Assembly (NCBI RefSeq): GCF_030269925.1
Contig: NC_085127.1
Span: forward strand, 10,919,501-10,983,500
Origin: Bombyx mori
Taxonomy: Eukaryota; Arthropoda; Insecta; Lepidoptera; Bombycidae
Reading direction: 5' to 3'
Length of the DNA stretch: 64,000 nucleotides
The translations under genes were made by a program, and so were the position numbers. The notes beneath the pieces were generated by a model. It made no database searches. It had not been told where the DNA came from and saw only the letters and a list, made by a program, of their open reading frames with translations. This document shows positions 36,434 to 47,720 of this stretch, piece after piece. Position 1 is the first letter of the stretch; each line of letters starts with the position of its first letter.

Positions 36434-36944
36434 TGGAGGGTAGAGGTAAGGAAACCGTCTCTGTTGTGAAAAAGTGTCCGTTAAAATCTGCTAAATAAGG
36501 GTGGCGCCATAGTAGCAACCAGGTAAATTTTAAGAAAGGTGTTGAAGTATATTAGAATAAGATAGAGAAATAAAAAAGGACAAAAGAACTGTAAGGTACA
36601 AAATCACAAAAAGTATTTTATTTAAAGCTGATAAGAAAATGCAATCGATGTCTCCACGTTTCACCACAGCAAAAATTTTAGGTTATATTGACGAAATTAG
36701 TTTGGACTCCGTAAACATGTGAGGTCTTGTATATTACACTGTCGCTAACTACTCTAGTCATTAAATATATTAAATTTCCTAACTCAGCATACTTCAATCA
36801 GTTAAAAACCACTCAATTCATATCATACCCTGTGCCTATGCTAAAACCATTCTGGAGGACTTTTGAACTGTTATTTAGTGCTGAAAGTGGGAAACTTTTT
36901 CAAGCTTCTCCATATGAGACGGTTCTCCTTACCTCTACCCTCCA
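36434..36944. mobile_element. TA-flanked MITE upstream of CCT3
   Basis: Inverted repeats of about 29-30 bp (TGGAGGGTAGAGGTAAGGAA and beyond) at both ends, flanked by TA at 36432-36433 and 36945-36946. The 511-bp middle contains no convincing coding frame. TA target and size suggest a Tc1/mariner-related MITE. Confidence 0.78.
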
Positions 36945-37197
36945 TAGTACCTAGGTACCGCTTTTAATAATGGATTTCATTTTTTTTTCAACATGGCAAT
37001 CGTCTTTTTCCGATGTCAGTGCTGCAAATAAAATAAATTACTGTACAATACATTATGCTGAAACTTCAGTGAAGTCTGATCCGGGAACCCACGTTCAACG
37101 ATATTAAACCCCTCATTCGTAGTAATTCGTACACTTTGACAGATGTAAATATATTAAGTGTATAATCTATGGACAGATGTTAAACGCTTACATAAAA

Positions 37198-37616
37198 GAC
37201 TTTTTGGCGGGAACGCGAGGAGTGAAGTTGTGTGATTTGTTTTATTTTGTCTATTTAGTGTTTCTTCAGGTTTAAATGTGTAATAATGGTGGTTTATTAA
37301 CCGTTTAATATCTGTGAAAGTGCACAAATGTGGGAAAATGAAACAAAGCTGCTGGACGTAACTTTTCGGGTTCCTCCAAAAAGTCCACTGAAAAAATCTC
37401 AGTAAATGACCACCATTTTACTGCGATTATATTTCATCCCATATCATTTCGTTTCATTAAATTTCATCCCAGTTGATTAATGTCTCAAATTAATCATCTT
37501 CATTTCATTTCACTCCATATTATCATTTTTCATAAAATTAAGAATTTAAAGTAAAATAAGACATGACTTAAAGGTCTTAGTTACCAGGTCATAAAATCTC
37601 TTAAAAAAAAAAAAAA
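37198..37616 (+). mobile_element. retroposon family F, copy 2 (upstream of CCT3)
   Basis: Starts GACTTTTTGGCGGGAACGCG and ends in a run of 14 A. Exact 12-bp GCTTACATAAAA duplications lie at 37186-37197 and 37617-37628. High identity to 28906-29340, with some CATTT units missing. Confidence 0.9.
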
Positions 37617-37628
37617 GCTTACATAAAA

Positions 37629-38074
37629 AGTCATCATTACTAAACGTTCAAATTAATGAGCAAATTATTACAAGAAAAAGCATGTTTCTTCTTGTGTTCT
37701 CAAAAATATTAAGAATAGATTATTTTCATTCACAAAAATAAATTACACATTTTATAATAGTCCTTCTTAAATAGTATTAATTATAACTAGAAGAGTAGTA
37801 AAACTAAAAAAAGGAGTACAAGTTATTCAAGGTAACAAAACAAAAAGCAAAACAGCATTTTAAAATAATATAAAACAAAGCAATTGAAGATTTCAATTGA
37901 TTTCGTAAAGCACCTAAAATCTTCAGCTTCCGTAACGCCATCTAGCCTTAAAAAGAAACAACATGAATTTGTCTACATAAAAATGTCAGTGTTCTCCTGA
38001 TTAAAACACATTTCAATTGATTTCATGCATCTTGCAGTAGGTGGCGCATATAATATTTTTAGTAAAAAATTGTC
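37629..38074. other. AT-rich intergenic DNA, no gene seen
   Basis: No recognisable feature. Confidence 0.4.
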
Positions 38075-38600
38075 AGACCTATGCGTTGCCTGGCCAGATT
38101 AGGCTCAGATTCGGAGTTATGACGACCGGCAGCGAGAGCAGTGCTCCGCAGTGTCTACCATTGGATCGAAAACGCGATCCACTGAAATCTACGGGTGGTA
38201 GGACCTCTTGTGAGTCCGCGCGGGTAGGTACCAGCGCCCTGCCTATTTCTGCCGTGAAGCAGTAATGCGTTTCGGTTTGAAGGGTGCGGCAGCCGTTGTA
38301 ACTATACTGAGATCTTAGAACTTATGTTGTAGATGTCCATGGGCTCCAGTAACCACTTAACACCACGTGGGCTGTGAGCTCGTCCACCCATCTAAGCAAT
38401 AAAAAAAAAAAGATCCGCCGGGAAACTCGGTGGACTGTGGGTTAATTTACTCGCCGAGCCCTAAGTCGCAAGCGACGATTTCTACAGGTACGGTGATGCG
38501 GACTGTAGATACTTACTGATGGAGTCTGAATCCTGATCGTCGTGGAGATCTACGTTTCTCACGAACCACGGTGCTCCAACGGCTGTCCTTGAAAAACGGG
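38075..38600 (-). pseudogene. jockey-like LINE 3' end, interrupted by Bm1
   Basis: On the minus strand the far end codes for AVGAPWFVRNVDLHDDQDSD and ISKYLQSASPYL-stop, a phrase I know from jockey-like Bombyx LINEs. The family-D 3' UTR follows. A Bm1 (38186-38411) splits the UTR between GATCCACTGA and AGATCCGCC. This copy ties family D to its LINE. Confidence 0.75.
38186..38411 (+). repeat. Bm1-type SINE nested in a LINE 3' UTR
   Basis: GGTGGTAGGACCTCTTGTGA to the A12 tail; lacks the head. About 15 bp are missing between TTAGAACTTAT and GTTGTAGATG. Confidence 0.85.
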
Positions 38601-39219
38601 ATTAGTTAATTTGAAGGGTTTTCAAATTAATGCGGGCCGCGTGAGCGAACACTACACTTGGATAAGTCATGACCGGGCGTGTGCAAGTTTTGTAGAGTGT
38701 CACCTTATTACGAAGAGACAATTTACTTCGCTTGCAAATCATCGCATAGAGGACAGCACCCTGCCGTCAGTCAGGTTCAGCTGTAATAAGAATAAGGTAT
38801 TGTTTTTGTGCAAGTCTCACTCTTGTAATGAAGCGCTGGGTGGGTGCCAGTATAGTAATTGAAGATATTGAAATATTTTATTGAATTTTAATATAATAGA
38901 TTGTTAAAACTTCTTTTATTAATCTATTGTTAAACGGAGAAAGTTTGTAGACATAATTTAAAATTACGTTGGAGAACCATTTTAAGTTCAACATCATAAT
39001 GTTACAAAATAATGAGAAAAGAAAAACAAATAACCATCGTTAAGTCTATCAACCTAATGTTTTTACCAGCTGCTGAATCGAACCGAATCGCTGTGATTGC
39101 ACGTTGGGTTTGTTAGATCTATACAACGGCATAAATCTGGAGAGTCCTAGAAACGCGTAGAACACCTCATAGTGTATTTAATTTTAAACTAGGCAATATA
39201 GCAGTCAAAATAACCACAC
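38601..39219. other. intergenic DNA, no gene seen
   Basis: The 83-aa frame (38611-38862) has no recognisable motif. Confidence 0.4.
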
Positions 39220-39590
39220 TCGTTGTGGGCTAAAAGATAAGACGCCTTGTGTGTTGATATCAAGCGATGCAACGCTGTTCGAATCCCGATGGCAGGTACT
39301 TACAAGTTGTTATGGTGAAACGCGTACTTAACAAATGTTCACGATTGACTTCCACGGTGAAGGATCGTGCAATAAAAATCAAATCAAGAAAAAATTAAAT
39401 TTGCGTAATTACTAGTGGTATGACATCTTGTGAGTCCGCACTGGTAGGTACAGCATAAATACTGTGAAGCAGTAATGAGTTTCGGTTTGAAAGGTGGGGC
39501 AGCCGTTGTACTGTAAAAACTGAGACCTTAGAATTAGAACTCATGTCGCAACGTGAGTGGCGATATTTACGTTGTTCGACGTCTATAGAT
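39220..39590 (+). repeat. Bm1 SINE with tRNA-like head, 3' truncated
   Basis: The head carries an A box (GGGCTAAAAGA) and a B box (GTTCGAATCCC), followed by the Bm1 body (GTTCACGATTGACTTCCACG). The copy stops about 35 bp short of the BEL/Pao target site. Confidence 0.82.
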
Positions 39591-39629
39591 TTTAAGTTTT
39601 TAAAGGTTCAATAAATAATCGATAACAAT

Positions 39630-40003
39630 TGGTGACGCAGGTGAGCGTCACCTTAAACGTGAGCTGATGAGCTGAAAGGGAGCAAATGAACTCTGCGGAG
39701 AATGAGCGGATACGAAAGGGTAGGTAGGAAAACGGGACTTACTTGGAGGCTGATGCTGGCACTATCACGGTCGTAGTGGTGTTCCTCTGCGATGGGTGGC
39801 ACATACACCCTTTCACCGGTTCACACTCAACCTTTTACTTAGTATATAACGAAGGGCGCGCGCGCACAATTTACTCAATATCGTACGAGCGTATCTCCGC
39901 GTGCCGTCATGTACCGCACTGTTATGAGAGGTGCGGGGTGCGTACGGGCGACGGCACCCGAGTTGAGCCGAACATTTACAAACGTCGCGCTGTCGCGCGA
40001 ACA
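39630..40003 (-). repeat. 3' LTR of BEL/Pao element
   Basis: Nearly identical to 47721-48081 over about 340 bp. On the coding strand it starts TGTTCGCGCGACAGC, preceded by a degenerate GC-rich purine/pyrimidine tract, and ends ...GCGTCACCA next to the ACAAT target repeat. It lacks a 5-bp internal duplication present in the 5' LTR, and its last ~28 bases differ from that LTR. Confidence 0.9.
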
Positions 40004-43000
40004 TCCTGGGGCGGCCGGGGCTGAACTTCTTCATGTGCTGAATCCAGCGGCAACCTGGCTAACTTGAACACAGGTCTCCGCAGACTTCCATGCTTCGTGT
40101 CCAAATCCACGACTCTGATCACTCCATCCTTGCCGGGTAACGTGCGGATAATCCTTCCAAGTTTCCATTGCAGCGGGGGCTGATTGTCCTCTTTGATGAG
40201 GACGAGCTCTCCAACTTAAGGAGGTGAGGATGTGGAAAGCCATTTGGAGCGGGTTTGGAGGGTATGGAGATAGGATTTGGTCCACAGAGTCCAAAAACGC
40301 TGAGAGAGAGCTTGGATGAGCTGAAAACGCTTAAGAGCTGATAATGGCCTATCATCAAAAGATGGCTCAGGAAGAGCGGTGAGTGGACGGCCAATAAGAA
40401 AGTGGCCAGCTGTTAGTGGCTCAAAATCGGAGGGATCTGACGAAAGTGGACAGAGAGGTCTGGAATTAAGTACTGCCTCGACTCGAGTTAAAAGTGTGGA
40501 AAATTCTTCAAACGTGAGGTGCTGTTCACCTATAACATGATAAAGTAACTTCTTAGTGCTCTTGACCGCAATTTCATGAAGGCCCCCGAACCAGGGTCCC
40601 GTGGGCGGTTGGAGCAGCCAAGTTATGTGCTGATTAACGAGCCTATGCGTGATTGTGTCATTATTTTGCGCGAGAAAATCTTGTACCTCAATGAGATGAT
40701 TCTTAGCTCCTACATAATTTGTGCCACAGTCAGAACGGATAAGAGTAGGAGTACCGCGACGCGATACAAACCGTTGCATTGCAGCAAGAAACGCTTCAGT
40801 GCTGAGTGACGAAACGAGTTCCAAGTGAACCGCCTTAGTAGATAAGCAAACAAAGACACAAAAGTATGCCTTCATGAGTTTGGCGTTACGTAAAGTACTA
40901 GATTTAATGAGAAACGGGCCAGCAAAATCTGTAGAGACCTGACTAAATACTAGCTGAGGTGTGACCCTGTCTGCGGGCAAATCAGCCATCATCGGAGCTC
41001 TGGCCTGAGCGCGATATCGGAAACATCTAATGCATTTGTACACGCGATGCCTGATGACACGACGTGCTGAGAGTATCCAGAACTGCTGACGGAGGATAGC
41101 GTGTAATGTGTCAGCCCCAGGATGACAGTTTATTCTGTGATAGTGGTCTATGATGAGATCAACTAGTGGGCTAGAGCTGGGCAGAACGAGAGGATGCTGA
41201 GCATCGTATCTTATTGGCGCATGAGTGAGGCGACCACCAACTCTCAAGAGATCATCTTTCATCAAGGGTGAAAGACGCTGAAGTCGAACGGTACAAATCT
41301 TGCCTGCCTGAAGACGGTAAATATCTTCCGCAAACTCATTGTGTTGAACAGAGCGAACCCAGAATAACAGAGCATCTCTACGTTCTCCAACTGTCAAGGA
41401 ACCAGAGCGCCTATCAGTTGAGTTGTGTCTACAATTGAAAATAAAGCGTTTTATGCAAGCTGTCACTCCAACGAGCTTGTCGAGAGAACTGAATCGAGTA
41501 AGCAAGTCAAGGTCGAGGTCAGGAACTGCTATATGAGCTGGTACTTTCTTGGGCTTCAGACCTGGTAGCGCATGGTGGCCTAGAGCAGGAGGCATTTTGG
41601 GCCAGGTGTCAGGAGGCTCCTTCAGCCAGCTAGGAGACCACCAAAGATCATGAGCTGATAGTGACTGGGCAGACATTCCCCTGCTCGCACAGTCTGCAGG
41701 GTTCAGGTTTGTAGGAACATGTTTCCATGTGGAGGTGATTGGATTGGATGTTATCTTGACAACTCTGTTAGCTTCAAAGACCTGAAGTCTATGAGGAGGT
41801 GTGTTTAGCCATGCTAGGACAATGGTACTGTCTGACCAGCATATGTGTTGCTTTATGGTAATATGGGACAACAATTGAGTCGAGACACGCATCATAAGCT
41901 GTGTTAAGAGACTTGCAGCAGATAACTCCATCTTGGGGATGGTAAGACGATTTTTAACGGGTGCGACTCGTGATTTAGCAATTACGAGGTATACGTTGAC
42001 ACATCTGTGCTCATCGAGTTCATGGAGATAAATAACGGCAGCAAAACCTGCCTCTGAGGCGTCTGCGAACCCGTGAAGCGAGTAAGTAGACTTAAGTTTG
42101 TTTGTACAAATAAGGCGAGGCAAACGAAGGGTTGATAATTGGGGCAGATCCTGTGATATGCGGTTCCATTCTGTCTGCACTTCAACAGGGGTGTGTTCGT
42201 CCCATTCTAACTTTAGAAGCCACAGCTTCTGTAGGAGAAGCTTTGCGCGGAAGATAACAGGAGTAACCCAACCGTTAGGTCATAAAGAGAGGCGACTGTG
42301 CTGAGGATTGAGCGTTTGGTAATTAGTTTTATTGAGGGGAGAGAAATACGATAAGTTAACTCATCCGATTGAGGAATCCACTGTATACCTAATACTTTTA
42401 TGGAGTTGGAGTCTGGGCTAATGTCAAAGTCCTTGGGCATGTCACACTGATCATCGGGAAATCTTTCAAGAAGCTGAGGGCAGTTTGAGGTTCATTTACT
42501 GAGCTGAAAACCACCTAAGGCTAGTAAGTTAATCAAGTCGTTTTGGAGAGCTTGAGCCTTTACTACAGAATCGTGACCAGTGAGAATATCATCGACGAAT
42601 ATGGACTTGCGCAGCACTTGAGCAGCTGCAGGATAGCGATGACCTTCATCATCCGCTAATTGGATTAAAGTGCGTATAGCATGATATGGGCTTGATCTTA
42701 ACCCGTATGTAACAGTGTTTAAGGCATATGTAAGCAGGGGCTGATCTGGCGAAGAGCGCCAGAGAATGAGCTGGTAACGCCTCTGATCGGGATGTATGAG
42801 TATGTTTCTGAACATCATACAAATGTCAGTGCTGAAAACTACGGGATGAGTTCTAAACGACAAGATAATATCGACAATGTCCTGTTGAAGAGCTGGACCA
42901 GTGTGTAAACAGTCATTTAGGCTGACACCATTTGAGCTTTTACAGCTACCATCAAAAACAGTGCGTAGCTTGTCTGATCCCGACTTGAAGATGCCATGAT

Positions 43001-44063
43001 GAGGGATATAGAAGTGAGGTTTATGAGCAAAAGTACTCGGGTGGCATGGGGACATGTGACCCAGCTTCTGATAATCTGCCATGAAATCAATGTATTTCAC
43101 ACGGAGATATGGGTCAGCTTGTAACTTCTTTTCAAGATTAAGAAACCTGCGCAATGCTATGGCATGGGTACTTCCTAGCTCGGGCATATTATGTAAAAAG
43201 GGTAATGTTACCGTATATTGACCTGAGGGTTTACGAGTAGTGGTAGTGCGGAATATTTCTTCACACTGATCTTGCAAAGGGGTAGTTTCAACATGAAGTT
43301 GGGGCTCTTCAGATTCCCAGAACTTCTCAAGGCTCTTGCGAATGTCATGTGTAGATACCTCGAGTTCTGGTTGTGCGCTGACAATGTGAGTCGATTCAGT
43401 TTTGCTTACAGGAGCAGTATACAAATCGTGTATGGGTCCTAACAATGCAAAATCAAATATCGTGCCGAAGGCTATTGGCCTGCCGGGCCCCAATGAGACT
43501 TTAGACCCATCTAAAACCTGTCCGAGGATATCCGAGCCTAACAACAGATCGATCGGAGCTGGTGTATGGTATCCTTGATCAGCTAAGGGGATCGTTGACT
43601 GGTCTACCATATGTGATATATCCTGTACCTTCCCTAGAGGCAGATAACCGGTAACATGCTTTAAAATATGAGCTGTAGCCGTTATCGTAGGTGTTTCGCT
43701 ATGAGTGGGTCGACATACAATTTTGATTGATGCCTTGGAGTACTGTGTGTGCTGATTTCCCACTCCCGAAATTTGTAAAGAAGTATTCTTTAGTGGTAGT
43801 TGTAAAGTTCGAGCCATGCGCTGAGTAATTAATGTTACCATACTGCCACAATCCAATAGGGCTCGTGCTCTTTGAAATTGACCATGAACATCTGCTATTT
43901 CTAAGGTGACAGTAGGCAATAATATGGGTGTATTAGGGTTGTGGTTTTCATGTTGTGCTGAAGTTATGGTTTGTGTTGATACCGTGGGACGAGTGTGTGT
44001 TGTATGGGTGTGCATGAGCTGAGCGTATTTCTCTTCCTGGTCGTGTTCGGTGATGGTAGATAG
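39976..44063 (-). pseudogene. pol: BEL/Pao pol: protease, RT, RNase H, integrase (disrupted)
   Basis: The pol frame continues in register from gag. The order is: aspartic protease (ALLDCGSMVTLI, near 43850), reverse transcriptase (STDICMMF near 42830 and the FVDDILTG active site near 42590), RNase H (GFADASEAGFAAVIYL near 42050), a zinc-binding region with paired His then CIRC near 41030, and the integrase catalytic core (STDFAGPF, SDCGTNYVGA, then a Glu in GGLHEIAVKS, about 40950-40570). Three lesions separate it from an intact gene. There is an in-frame TGA at 42492-42494 just after the RT core. A one-base frameshift lies near 42275-42285. A TAA near 40216-40218 falls in the C-terminal part. 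The remaining frame runs on to a stop inside the 3' LTR near 39976. The light damage fits a fairly young insertion. Confidence 0.92.
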
Positions 44064-45653
44064 TCATTGGTTCCGGCGTGGTGATCGCGATTGATGTAGT
44101 GAAGAACCATGAGTTTGATACTCTTGGGGTGAGACTGGCCTATCTGCCTCTTTATACAACCAGGGCAAATGTGGTGAAGCCACTTGTGGTGTGTGTGATG
44201 GGCTCGGCGTATGCGAGGTCGCATGTGACGAGCGTGCCCGAGGACAATGAGTAGGGCGCTGCCTAGGCTGCTCCCGTAAATTCAGGGGAAGGAGATGTGC
44301 AGATGACTGTGTTGGAGATGATGCGCCATGGCGGTGAAGTGAGGTGTGATGATTAGCACTTCCACATTCCTTACACACACCCGTGGTTTTGCACTCGTTT
44401 TCATAGTGCGGTCCTAGACAGCGTTGACAACGCTCGCGGGCTCTAATAAAGTCCCATCTACCCTGTATTGGCTGATCATTGTAGCGAGTACACGTAATTA
44501 GTTTGTGCCCTTTTGTATTGCAATATGGACAATATAAGTTATTATTTTGGGAGAGCTGAGTAGGATGAGCTGAGTTAATTTGCCATGGTGGGGCAGTAGT
44601 TCGGGGTAGATACTCTGGGCGGGAATTATTTGGGGTAAAGGGCCGACGCTGTTGATATTGTGTTTGTCGTGAAACTTGAAGGGGCTGAGAAGTGGGAGAC
44701 TGCCTACGAGAAAAACCAGACTTTTGAGAAGGTTGATTGTATTGGGAGTATGTTGTATTAGACCATTCAGTCTCATTACAGCGCGCGTGTTCTTCTAAAA
44801 AAGAGATTAAATTTTTTAAAGTGGGTAAAGACTGACGCGACCCATGTCTACGTTCGAAGAGAGTGCGGAGCTCACCTTTGAGCTTTCGCACCACTATCGA
44901 GACAAAGATATAATCGCAGTCTTTCATGGGCAGATCTAGATTACTAAGGGCTGATTGCGCGGAAATCAAAGGTGTCAAAAAGAGTGTGCGGATATTAGAG
45001 CGTGAATGTATATTTGGGAGGCTCATTATGATGTCCACAAACCTATCAATCAGCACGCGGCGATTCTCGTAGCGCCTGGTTAAAATGTCCAAGGCAACGG
45101 AGAAATTCTCATTAGTAATTTTGAGATGAGACACCATACCAAGCGCTTCGCCCGATAGGCATGAAAACAAATAATGGAGTTTGACAGAATCTGAGAGAGT
45201 GAGCATATCATCCGTGAGACTTTTAAAAATTGTAATAAATGAAGGCCAATCTTCGACCTTTGAGCTGAACTTGGGGAGGGCAATTTTAGGCAGAACAGTC
45301 GTCAGCGTACTAGAAGTTGAGGGTTGAGAGCTGGGTGAGGAAGCAGGCTTCGAGTTTATTTTTTCCCATGCTACTAAGATGTCATGGTAGTCAGCAATCG
45401 AGGTCTCATAATTTTTTGTGTACATTTTTTCCTGCTCCTCTGAGAGATCCTCGTCATCGAGGATCTCATAATATACATCTTCTAGTTTAGATTTATTGGT
45501 ATCCAATCTAGGCAAGCGAGCAGACAAATCGGCCATGTCATATTTTATTCTGTCCCCAGCCAGTATGGACAAGGCAATTTCCTTTAATAATGTTATGAAT
45601 TTTGTTGCTTCTCGAAAAATAGCTGCCTGAGATTTCGACGGCATTGATAACAA
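44064..45653 (-). CDS. gag: BEL/Pao gag polyprotein (529 aa)
   Basis: Structural polyprotein of the BEL/Pao element. A helical N-terminal part (residues about 1-120) is followed by the DUF1759-type block PKIALPKFSSKVEDWPSF and DDMLTLSDSVKLHYL (about 123-165), typical of Pao gag. A C-terminal zinc-knuckle cluster follows at about residues 375-445: CPYCNTKGHKLITC, CQRCLGPHYENEC and CKECGSANHHTSLH. The start ATG at 45653 is followed by SMPSKSQAAIF and preceded by an A-rich leader. The frame ends in TGA (44064-44066) followed by CTA. The pol frame continues in the same register, so pol could be made by readthrough; alternatively the TGA is a mutation in what was a single gag-pol frame, which is the usual BEL/Pao arrangement. 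Confidence 0.93.
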   Translation of the reverse strand: MLSMPSKSQAAIFREATKFITLLKEIALSILAGDRIKYDMADLSARLPRLDTNKSKLEDVYYEILDDEDLSEEQEKMYTKNYETSIADYHDILVAWEKINSKPASSPSSQPSTSSTLTTVLPKIALPKFSSKVEDWPSFITIFKSLTDDMLTLSDSVKLHYLFSCLSGEALGMVSHLKITNENFSVALDILTRRYENRRVLIDRFVDIIMSLPNIHSRSNIRTLFLTPLISAQSALSNLDLPMKDCDYIFVSIVVRKLKGELRTLFERRHGSRQSLPTLKNLISFLEEHARCNETEWSNTTYSQYNQPSQKSGFSRRQSPTSQPLQVSRQTQYQQRRPFTPNNSRPEYLPRTTAPPWQINSAHPTQLSQNNNLYCPYCNTKGHKLITCTRYNDQPIQGRWDFIRARERCQRCLGPHYENECKTTGVCKECGSANHHTSLHRHGASSPTQSSAHLLPLNLREQPRQRPTHCPRARSSHATSHTPSPSHTPQVASPHLPWLYKEADRPVSPQEYQTHGSSLHQSRSPRRNQ

Positions 45654-47720
45654 TATATGGACTTAACTAAACAAAGATGAAGAGAAAAAAAAGACAAGAA
45701 AAAAAAAAAAAAAAAAAATTATAATAAAAAGGCAAAATGGGGCACCCTGTATACTGAACCTACCCTGTGTAATGATAATGTAAATGAAAACAATTTTTTT
45801 TTTTTTTTTCAAAAACCTTTTGACCTACTGTTCTACACCGAACTATGGCAAAAATCAAAGTTACAGTTGATTTACTGTTGTGAACTGTACTGTGGCGCGC
45901 AAGCACCTAAATATCGTAGGAATTGTAAGTACCGTAAAATGGGGCGATTAGGGACAAATTCCAACTTTATGAGCAATTTTAAGGTAGTTGTTGATGTATA
46001 TAATGCTATATCAGGATCAAAATGATTGAGTCTTGGGGGCATCTTGGTTGTCTAATTTAAAATTATGCAACTAGCATTCCAGTTTAAGCAAAAAATGCAA
46101 AAATAGGTGTAATCCCTATTTACCCGAAAATTGCGGTTAATTGGGACATAATGAAAAATTTGCTAGGGTTGGCACTACTTTTATTTTTATATATAGTTTT
46201 AATTTATTTATTTATTTAGTTGCACCAACAAAGTGATCATCAATAAAAAATATTTAAAAACTGACAAAAGTACATGGCAGACATCACCTCAATTATAGGT
46301 GCAATCGACAGTGCATTAACAACAAATATATATATACATATATAGTGGGCTTTCTTAGAAACGGTTTATATTTCTCCGTTCTTGGTAAGTACTTAGGGGC
46401 TGATATTTCTATCTGGGTTAAGAGATTAGGTGTGTCGGTTATTCCATGGATTAATCAGATGAATACCCCCACTCTGAACAAAAATTAAATATTTTATTAT
46501 GTATTACTTAGACATTTTTGTCCACCTTGAGATTTCATTGATCTTGTTACATGTCTCTGCAAAATCGACTTACTTATATTAAATTGCTTATCTATTTCAA
46601 CTAAAGACTTATTCCCAATTTCGCTTCGAATAAACCAGATTTTTACCAACAAATTTAAAAAATATTGTTATAACTACATAGACAACCCTACAAACCTGTA
46701 CCTATTTATACTTAGGTCGTTTCCATTTCACGTATTCTCATCCCAATTGACCCCTTTTTCGTTGTTATTTGTACCTAAGACGTCCCCAATATCCCCAAAA
46801 ACAACAGATTTTTACATATATTTTTATTTAATCAAATACATTAAAACCAATAACAACTGAGACTTACCTTTAATATATATGCTGGTTCAAACACTAAATA
46901 ACGTTTATAAATCATAGTCGTCTTCTATTATTATCAAATAAATAAAAGAGAGCAAAGTTTCTAGCACTAAAATAATTACCACCACAGGAAGTTAATTTGA
47001 AACGCGATTTTTTATAAGTTAGCAGCTATTATCATGCATATTCAGAGTTGTTTTGTGAACTTTCAACATTCTACTGTTAAACTACAAAAAATGGAAGATT
47101 TTGCAACGAATATAAAACTTATATTGAGCGTCGAAATATTTTCCGAGTTTTTTCCCGATTCGCCTCTCAATCCCTAATCGCCCCATTTTACCGGTACCTA
47201 CAAGTATGTAATTACAATAAAAGTTAAAGTATAATGAAATGACACAAATCACGATACGCTTTGACAACAAATTTAATGAAAAAAATCATCAATGTTCCAC
47301 ACTTTTAAAAATCAAACTAATGTACTAATGAGGTCTAATGATTAGGAATATATTTAAATAGGTATAACATTCATTCGATGAGCCGAGACGATAAGTTCCT
47401 ACTTGTTTACGTTCTTCGTTTTAACTTTTAATAACTTTTTATTGTTGTGGGTAAAATGGAATGAAGTGATTGTATAATGGGCAGACAATTTTTATACTTT
47501 TGCCGTGTTAGTAATTATTATAAACAACGAAATGAAGATATTATTATAGTAAATAAGTTTTAGAGTTAAATAATGGGCTGATTATAACCGATTGAAACCT
47601 ACAAAAGGGCCAATTTTTTTTTTTTTTGAGCCGTTTGTATTTCAAAATTTGGGTGGGTCTATGGAGGGCAATGGATTGTATCCAAAGGATTTAGGGTTCA
47701 AAGCTTGAAGGACCATAAAA
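45654..47720 (-). other. BEL/Pao 5' leader (host of a nested element)
   Basis: Untranslated leader between the 5' LTR and gag. It contains an A-rich tract (about 45685-45720), a T run near 45795-45810, the nested TIR element 45923-47203, and about 500 bp of AT-rich sequence next to the primer-binding site. No gene is seen. Confidence 0.7.
45923..47203. mobile_element. non-autonomous DNA transposon inside the BEL/Pao leader
   Basis: Inverted repeats of about 32 bp bound a 1.28-kb AT-rich block. The left end reads TTGTAAGTACCG then TAAAATGGGGCGATTAGGGA; the right end is its reverse complement with one extra G and one substitution. No open frame of note lies inside. Further partial inverted copies of the terminal motif (such as GGTTAATTGGGACATAATG near 46135 and its counterpart near 46740) suggest a complex fold-back. 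I cannot assign a superfamily, and no clear target duplication is seen. Confidence 0.75.

Noticed and set aside
39743..40024. Plus-strand 93-aa frame in the 3' LTR, repeated in the 5' LTR (47816-48097)
   Set aside because: It is antisense to the LTR and duplicated only because the LTR is. No independent evidence of coding.
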